Shown here piece by piece: positions 58,548-64,000 of a DNA stretch of 64,000 nucleotides. The position numbers and the translations under genes were made by a program. The DNA lies in NCBI GenBank assembly GCA_947627445.1, contig CANQWA010000009.1, positions 1 to 64,000 on the forward strand, written 5' to 3'. The notes beneath the pieces are model-generated. The model ran no database searches. It was not told the DNA's origin and saw nothing but the letters and a program-made list of their open reading frames with translations. This stretch comes from an uncultured Ruminococcus sp. (GTDB taxonomy: Bacteria > Bacillota > Clostridia > Oscillospirales > Ruminococcaceae). Each line of letters starts with the position of its first letter. Position 1 is the first letter of the stretch.

Positions 58548-60161
58548 ATGAAACTATTACACCATCTGAGCGGCTGTCTTGCGGCTGCGGCTGTCTTGTT
58601 ATGCATGACTGTATTTCCTGTCGGCGCTTCTGCCGAAGAAGAGGACAGCAATACCTTTGATGACGGCGTACTGACTTATACCAAGCTGGATAGTTCTACC
58701 GTATCCGTCACCGGCTGTGATACATCCGCCAGCTATGTCAGCATTATGCCCAAAATCGACGGCTATGACGTAGTCTCCATCGGTGAAGAAGCCTTTGCCA
58801 ATTGTAACAGACTGGTATCTGTTGCCATTCCTGTCTCCGTCACTACAATCGGCAGCGCCGCATTTTACGGCTGTACAGCGCTGGAACGGGTCGAGCTTCC
58901 GGACAGCGTGACTGTTATCGAGGACGGGACATTTTTCAACTGTGGGGCATTGCAGGAGATCACACTGGGCGATCAGGTTACTGCCATCGGGGATATGGCT
59001 TTCGGCTACTGTACAGCACTGACCACCATCAAACTGCCCGATACCACAGAAACCCTGGGAGATCAGCTGTTCTACTATTGTACGTCTCTGGAATCCATAG
59101 AGATTCCGGAAAATGTCACAGAGCTTGGTGCCTATACCTTTTATGCCTGCCTGTCTCTGGAAGATTTTACCATCCCGGCACAGTTAGAGAATATCGGCGC
59201 TATGAGCTTTCTGGGCTGTCAGAGCTTGGCGCAGATTCAGGTGGAAGAGGGAAACCAGAATTATTCTGTCATAGACAATGTGCTGTATGATACAAAAGAA
59301 AGCATTCTATATTTGTATCCGGCAGGAAGAACCGATACCTCTTTCGTTCTGCCGGACAGTGTGTTGGTCGTCTATGCCGGCGCATTTTTCTCTGCATCCG
59401 ATTTGCAGCAGGTCACACTCAACGATAAATTGCAGTACATCGGTGAAATGGCGTTTGATTTCTGTTCCAGTATCACGTCCCTGACCATTCCGGAAAATGT
59501 CACCACCATCGGAACCACAGCATTTTCCGACTGCACTTCTCTGACCTCTGTCACCTTTGCAGGTACGGACAGCGAGGACGGCGGCGATGGCGCTGCGCTG
59601 GATATCGGAGACTATGCTTTTTTCTGCTGTGACAATCTAAAAGAAGTCACACTGCCCAAGCGTGTTGCTTCCATCGGAGAATATGCTTTCGGCTGTACTT
59701 CTTCCACAGACGACAATACAGATCCCACCAAAGAAGAGTCCCTTACAGTGGAAGCACTGGATGGCTTTTTGCTCATTGGCTATACCGGTGCAGCTTCGGA
59801 TTATGTGAAGAGTTGTCGTGTCGATCTGAACTTCAAGTCCGTGAATTTCAATTGGACGGCTCTGGTTTTCTGGGTCATCGCTGCGGCGGCGGCTCTGGTG
59901 ATCGTGTTCTTTGCTGTGGGCATCATCCGCCGGAATATGATGACTGCCGAGGAAAAGGAAGCCTTGCGTGCAGCAAAGCAAAACCCGAAAGCGCCTCTTT
60001 CTCAAAAGAATGAAGCTGAGGAAGAGGAAGATTATCAGAGCATCCTGGATGATGACGAAGAGGATGAACCAGAAGAGATTCTCTCTTACGAGGAAACCAT
60101 TTCTCATGGTCATACCCATCACTTTGACCATTCGGATCAGATAGATCCAGATGAGGAATGA
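58548..60161 (+). CDS. LRR_5 (BspA-like) surface protein with C-terminal TM
   Basis: Signal peptide; repeats 'IPVSVTTIGSAAFYGCTALERVELPDSVTVI'; TM 'WTALVFWVIAAAAALVIVFFAVGII'. Confidence 0.9.
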   Translation: MKLLHHLSGCLAAAAVLLCMTVFPVGASAEEEDSNTFDDGVLTYTKLDSSTVSVTGCDTSASYVSIMPKIDGYDVVSIGEEAFANCNRLVSVAIPVSVTTIGSAAFYGCTALERVELPDSVTVIEDGTFFNCGALQEITLGDQVTAIGDMAFGYCTALTTIKLPDTTETLGDQLFYYCTSLESIEIPENVTELGAYTFYACLSLEDFTIPAQLENIGAMSFLGCQSLAQIQVEEGNQNYSVIDNVLYDTKESILYLYPAGRTDTSFVLPDSVLVVYAGAFFSASDLQQVTLNDKLQYIGEMAFDFCSSITSLTIPENVTTIGTTAFSDCTSLTSVTFAGTDSEDGGDGAALDIGDYAFFCCDNLKEVTLPKRVASIGEYAFGCTSSTDDNTDPTKEESLTVEALDGFLLIGYTGAASDYVKSCRVDLNFKSVNFNWTALVFWVIAAAAALVIVFFAVGIIRRNMMTAEEKEALRAAKQNPKAPLSQKNEAEEEEDYQSILDDDEEDEPEEILSYEETISHGHTHHFDHSDQIDPDEE

Positions 60162-60284
60162 TTCCGGGCTTGTTCTCAGAGACTATTCCCTATCCCGGAA
60201 CAGACTCTGAGTAAAAACAGCACCTGACGTTCCAAAGGAACATCGGGTGCTGTTTTGTTTTTCTGTGGAAGAGGAAAAAAGCGC

Positions 60285-60331
60285 AGAATCTGTCTCCACA
60301 AAAAGATACAGACATCTTTCCGGCAGATTCT
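60285..60331 (+). repeat. 47-bp palindromic intergenic repeat, copy 6
   Basis: AGAATCTGTCTCCACAAAAAGATACAGACATCTTTCCGGCAGATTCT. Confidence 0.85.
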
Positions 60332-60675
60332 TATGCTTCTCCAGTTTCAGATTTTTCCTCAGTATCCGCTTCTGTCTCCGGCAGTTTTACCTCAGCCGGC
60401 TCGTCAGAAGCCTCTTCGGCAGTTGCGCAGGCGCTGTCTTTACAGCAGCACTCTGCCGCAGATTCTTCTGCATCCTTTTCTGCCGGAGTATCCGCATCCT
60501 CTGCCTCATCGTCCTCGCTGTCATCACAATCACAGAATGCATCGGTCAGGTCATAATCTGACGCATCACATTCGCATGCGGTCTTTTTGTCGTGTGCTTT
60601 TTTCAGTGCAACAATGGTTGCCGCAGAAGCAGCCGCAGCTGCCAGGAGCATGGCAGCAATGGTACTACCCTTCAT
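60331..60675 (-). CDS. Small acidic, Cys-rich membrane-anchored protein of unknown function
   Basis: 'MKGSTIAAMLLAAAAASAATIVALKKAHDKKTACECDASD...FCDCDDSEDDEAED...ECCCKDSAC'. Confidence 0.65.
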   Translation of the reverse strand: MKGSTIAAMLLAAAAASAATIVALKKAHDKKTACECDASDYDLTDAFCDCDDSEDDEAEDADTPAEKDAEESAAECCCKDSACATAEEASDEPAEVKLPETEADTEEKSETGEA

Positions 60676-61051
60676 AGTCAAAACCTCATTTCTCCGAAAC
60701 ACCTCAGAGCCTATCTGCATCATCCACTAGGGGGGACAGGTTCCTGAATTTTCCGGCGCTGTTGTTTCGGTGAACAGCGCTTTCATCTTACAACAGATAG
60801 TATACCATATTTTTGCAAAAAATTCAAGCCCTTTTGCAAAATTTCCTGAAGATGCAAAAATTCCAGATCATGCCCGCACGCTTTGCCGGTTTCTGCGGAA
60901 GCGTGCTTTTTTCGGGGGAGGGTTCTCCTGGATGGCATTGTACCAGACTGCTCCAAAAAGTGATTTGTCATACAAATGGTCTTTTTACATGAATTCTGTA
61001 ACCTCTTGGCATTTATTCAAAAAAATTCCATCTAATTATAGAGAAAACTGC

Positions 61052-61080
61052 TTGCAAATCTCTGCCATATATGATATACT
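61052..61080 (+). promoter_or_regulatory. Promoter upstream of the CobW-type gene
   Basis: TTGCAA-17 nt-TATACT. Confidence 0.65.
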
Positions 61081-61082
61081 AA

Positions 61083-61117
61083 AGGCAAACTCGCACAATC
61101 TTTGTGCGGGTTTGCCT
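61083..61117 (+). repeat. Hairpin of the GCACAA..TTGTGC family at the predicted 5' end of the CobW transcript
   Basis: aggcaaactcgcacaa tct ttgtgcgggtttgcct; 16-bp stem with one wobble. Confidence 0.75.
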
Positions 61118-61148
61118 AAAGAAAAAATGAGAAAGAAGAGCGTTTGAT

Positions 61149-62258
61149 ATGACAAAGATTACCATATTTTCCGGCTTTTTGGGCGCTGGAAAAACAACCC
61201 TCATCAAAAAACTGATTGCTGAGGGTTATACCGGTGAAAAGCTGGTGTTGATCGAAAACGAATTCGGCGAGATTGGCATAGACGGTGGATTTTTACAGGA
61301 TGCCGGTGTGGAGATCACAGAGATGAATTCCGGCTGCATCTGCTGTAGTCTGGTGGGCGATTTTGGAAAGGCTCTGGCACAGGTGCTGGAGCAGTATCAT
61401 CCGGATCGCATTATCATTGAGCCTTCTGGTGTGGGCAAACTCAGCGATGTGATCCGTGCAGTACAGAATTTGCATGCATCGGATGTGGAACTGGACGGCT
61501 TTACCACAGTGGTGGATGCCAAGAAATGTAAGATGTATCAGAAAAACTTCGGCGAGTTTTTCAACAACCAGATCACCTATGCCAGCTGCCTGATCCTAAG
61601 CCATACCGCTGGGTTGGCGCAAGAAAAGCTGGATGATTGCATTCGCCGGCTGCGCACCTGCAATGATAGTGCGCCCATTGTGACAACAGATTGGGAACAA
61701 CTCACCGGTGAACAGATTGTGGAAGCAATGACCCGGAAGAATACACTGGATGATGAACTGGCACAGCTTCTGGCAGAACAGGAAGCGCATCACCATCACC
61801 ACCATCATGACCACGAACACGAGCATCACCATGATCACGACCATGAGCACGGAGAGGATTGCACCTGCGGCTGCCACGACCATGCGCATGAGCATCAACA
61901 CGATCACGACCATGCACACGGAGAGGATTGCACCTGCGGCTGTCACGACCACGACCATGACCAACATCACCATCATGCAGATGATGTATTCACCAGTTGG
62001 GGTGTGGAATCCCCTCAGACTTATACCGCAGAGGAGATCACTGCTGCACTCAAAGCGCTGAACGATGCAGATACCTACGGCATGGTGCTTCGTGCTAAAG
62101 GTATTGTACCGGCAAAGGATGGCAGCTGGATTCACTTTGACTATGTACCGGGCACGCCGGATGTACGTACCGGAAGCGCAGGCACAACCGGTCGGCTTTG
62201 CGTCATTGGGGCTGGCATTCAGGAAAAAGCACTGGCTGCGCTGTTTCGGGCGGAATAA
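61149..62258 (+). CDS. CobW/COG0523-type GTPase with internal His/Cys-rich metal-binding segment
   Basis: 'GFLGAGKTTLIKKL', 'EMNSGCICCSLVGDF', 'IIIEPSGVGKLSDV', long (H/D/E)n segment with duplicated 'HGEDCTCGCHDH'. Confidence 0.92.
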   Translation: MTKITIFSGFLGAGKTTLIKKLIAEGYTGEKLVLIENEFGEIGIDGGFLQDAGVEITEMNSGCICCSLVGDFGKALAQVLEQYHPDRIIIEPSGVGKLSDVIRAVQNLHASDVELDGFTTVVDAKKCKMYQKNFGEFFNNQITYASCLILSHTAGLAQEKLDDCIRRLRTCNDSAPIVTTDWEQLTGEQIVEAMTRKNTLDDELAQLLAEQEAHHHHHHHDHEHEHHHDHDHEHGEDCTCGCHDHAHEHQHDHDHAHGEDCTCGCHDHDHDQHHHHADDVFTSWGVESPQTYTAEEITAALKALNDADTYGMVLRAKGIVPAKDGSWIHFDYVPGTPDVRTGSAGTTGRLCVIGAGIQEKALAALFRAE

Positions 62259-62332
62259 GCAAGCTGCCAAAATATAGAATTTGTTCTCACAGAAGTCCTA
62301 TGAGAACGAATTCATAAAATCCCGGAACTGGC

Positions 62333-62466
62333 TTGACATTTTCGGAAAAATCGTGTATAATCGGATGTAGAAAGAGAGCACACCGGCAGCGGTGGTTTCC
62401 AATTCGATCAGGTCAGAAATAGCCGTCTCCAATTGTCACGCTGGGACGGTTATTTCCTTTTATGAA
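62333..62466 (+). ncRNA. Candidate small RNA or leader: consensus promoter followed by ORF-less ~100 nt ending in a hairpin
   Basis: TTGACA-17 nt-TATAAT (62333-62361); gaaatagccgtc...gacggttatttc hairpin at about 62415-62452, followed by ccttttat. Confidence 0.4.
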
Positions 62467-62634
62467 AAATGAGAACAAGTTCTAAAATCGTTGCGTTTTA
62501 TACCAATCCCCTTCATTCCGATAGATGGATCGATCGGATTTTGGAGGAGTAGTATTCCATGAGAGTTTCGTATAACAAGTTGCGACAGAATTGTCGCATC
62601 AAAACATGAGAAAAACACGAAAGGAAGATCGGTC

Positions 62635-63588
62635 ATGGCAGAAAATCAGGATATTCCGGTATATCTGTTCACAGGCTTTCTGGAGGCAGGAAAAACCAAA
62701 TTCATCCAGGAGACTCTGATGGACAAGCGGTTCAATACCGGAGAGAATACACTGCTGCTTCTCTGTGAGGAGGGCGAGGAGGAATACGATGTTTCCGTGA
62801 TGCCCAGTCCAAACATCTTTATCCGGACGCTGGAAGAACCGGAAGAGGTGAATCCGGAAAATTTGTCCAGGCTTCTGAAAGAATGCAACGCCACCAGAGT
62901 GGTGCTGGAATATAACGGCATGTGGCAGCTGGGATTATTGTTCCAAAATCTGCCGGAAAGCTGGACGGTGTATCAGGAGATGTTCTTTGTGGATTCCACC
63001 ACGTTTTTACCGTATAATGCCAACATGCGCAGCCTTGTGGTGGATAAATTGAACACCTGTGAACTGGTGATCTTCAATCGTTTTGAGAAAAGCATGGATA
63101 AGATGGAATTCCACAAGATCGTCCGGGGTGTCAGTCGACGGGCGGATATTGCCTATGAATATGCAAACGGTCAGGTAGAATATGATGATATTGAAGATCC
63201 ACTGCCTTTCGATGTGAATGCGCCGGTGATCCACCTGGCAGATACCGACTATGCGCTGTGGTATCGGGATATCATGGAAGAACCGAAGAAATATGACGGA
63301 AAGGTGATTTCTTTCCGTGGGATCGTGGCAGTAGATAAGAGCTTTCCGCCCAGGACGTTTGCGGTGGGAAGACATGTGATGACCTGCTGTGTGGATGATA
63401 TTGCCTATAGCTGTGTTGTAGCGGAATGGGATAAAGCCGGAATGTTACAGCAGCGGCAATGGATTCAGATCACGGGAAAGATCCATGTACAGAAGCACAA
63501 GCTGTATCGGGGAAAAGGTCCTGTGCTTGAGGTGCAGGATGTGATCATGACTGGTCCGCCGGAGCAGGAAATTGCAACATTTTATTAA
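62635..63588 (+). CDS. CobW-like P-loop GTPase domain fused to a DUF1980/YcgQ-like C-terminal domain
   Basis: 'YLFTGFLEAGKTKFIQ' Walker A; C-terminal 'GKVISFRGIVAVDKSFPPRTFAVGRHVMTCCVDDIAYSCVV...QWIQITGKIHV'. Confidence 0.75.
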   Translation: MAENQDIPVYLFTGFLEAGKTKFIQETLMDKRFNTGENTLLLLCEEGEEEYDVSVMPSPNIFIRTLEEPEEVNPENLSRLLKECNATRVVLEYNGMWQLGLLFQNLPESWTVYQEMFFVDSTTFLPYNANMRSLVVDKLNTCELVIFNRFEKSMDKMEFHKIVRGVSRRADIAYEYANGQVEYDDIEDPLPFDVNAPVIHLADTDYALWYRDIMEEPKKYDGKVISFRGIVAVDKSFPPRTFAVGRHVMTCCVDDIAYSCVVAEWDKAGMLQQRQWIQITGKIHVQKHKLYRGKGPVLEVQDVIMTGPPEQEIATFY

Positions 63589-63593
63589 GGCAG

Positions 63594-63718
63594 CACCGAT
63601 TGACGGGGGCAAGGCGAAAAAGCGAAAACAACCTGCTGTATGGTGCGCTTTTTCCACGCAACAATCGGCAAAATTTGCCGAAAAGACAGGTGCAATATCC
63701 GATGAGAACAAGTTCTTA
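63594..63718. mobile_element. Second copy of the MITE-like element (one end recognisable)
   Basis: Reverse complement closely matches 49582-49703; retains the ATCCGATGAGAACAAGTTCTTA terminus. Confidence 0.6.
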
Positions 63719-63767
63719 GTGTCAACATGCTCGAATACCGGAACATTCTGCGCACCATAGAGATCCA

Positions 63768-63805
63768 AACAACCGCCTGAGCTGTACAAGCCACAGGCGG
63801 TTGTT
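63768..63805 (+). terminator. Terminator-like hairpin
   Basis: aacaaccgcctg / caggcggttgtt followed by ttg. Confidence 0.75.
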
Positions 63806-63927
63806 TTGTCCCTTGCCTGCCAAAAAAGCTGCACACGTCCTTTCGGCAGATTTTGGCAGCAGAAAAGCACTGCCGAAAAAACAGTGCTTTTCTGTGATTG
63901 AGAAAGATGGATAAATAAGAGGTCATA

Positions 63928-64000
63928 CTAATCCTGCATACCGCGCAGGATCCAATCATACATTCCCTGATACTGGAGAGCAGAACTGCCCCAGGAGAAA
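63928..64000 (-). CDS. C-terminal fragment of a gene entering from the right; possibly a glycogen/starch synthase (GT5)
   Basis: rc translates to '..FSWGSSALQYQGMYDWILRGMQD*', reminiscent of the GlgA C-terminus 'FSWxxSAxxYxxxY'. Confidence 0.4.
   Translation of the reverse strand, partial: FSWGSSALQYQGMYDWILRGMQD

Noticed and set aside
61596-62270. Minus-strand hydrophobic ORF 'MVMLVMVVVVTAAGAILS...' opposite the His-rich CobW segment
   Set aside because: Reverse complement of CAC/CAT/GAC codons yields Val/Met/Leu runs that mimic a membrane protein.

Overview
Ordinary chromosomal window from a Gram-positive, fibre-degrading, Ruminococcus-like bacterium. This assignment is inferred from dockerins, a GH5 cellulase, BspA-type LRR proteins and Firmicutes housekeeping synteny; it was not computed. 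Core content: AEC transporter, NUDIX, pduL, a GH5 lipoprotein cellulase, a complete monoderm type IV pilus (T4P) locus at about 6.8-23.2 kb, hemW, RidA, threonine dehydratase, leuB, LysR, esterase, yebC/mrnC/obg/rpmA/prp/rplU, rmuC, phoH-ybeY-era-yqzL-recO-mutS2, mscL, glmS, LRR membrane proteins and two CobW-type genes. The most unusual gene is a 2122-aa protein (15870-22238) with a canonical type III prepilin N-terminus. It is followed by about 8 beta-repeat units, duplicated modules between Thr-rich linkers, and a C-terminal module whose last strands resemble the CBM-like modules of the GH5 cellulase in the same window. The working hypothesis is a giant pilus-associated carbohydrate adhesin. 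Other noncoding structure includes: a 47-bp palindromic intergenic repeat family (at least 6 copies); MITE-like elements with TTAGAACTKGTTCTCAT termini; recurring GCACAAtCTTTGTGC hairpins; a consensus-promoter/hairpin unit with no ORF at about 62.33-62.47 kb; a 38-bp exact tandem duplication; and two near-identical dockerin cassettes on divergent proteins. All family assignments come from reading motifs, with no database searches.
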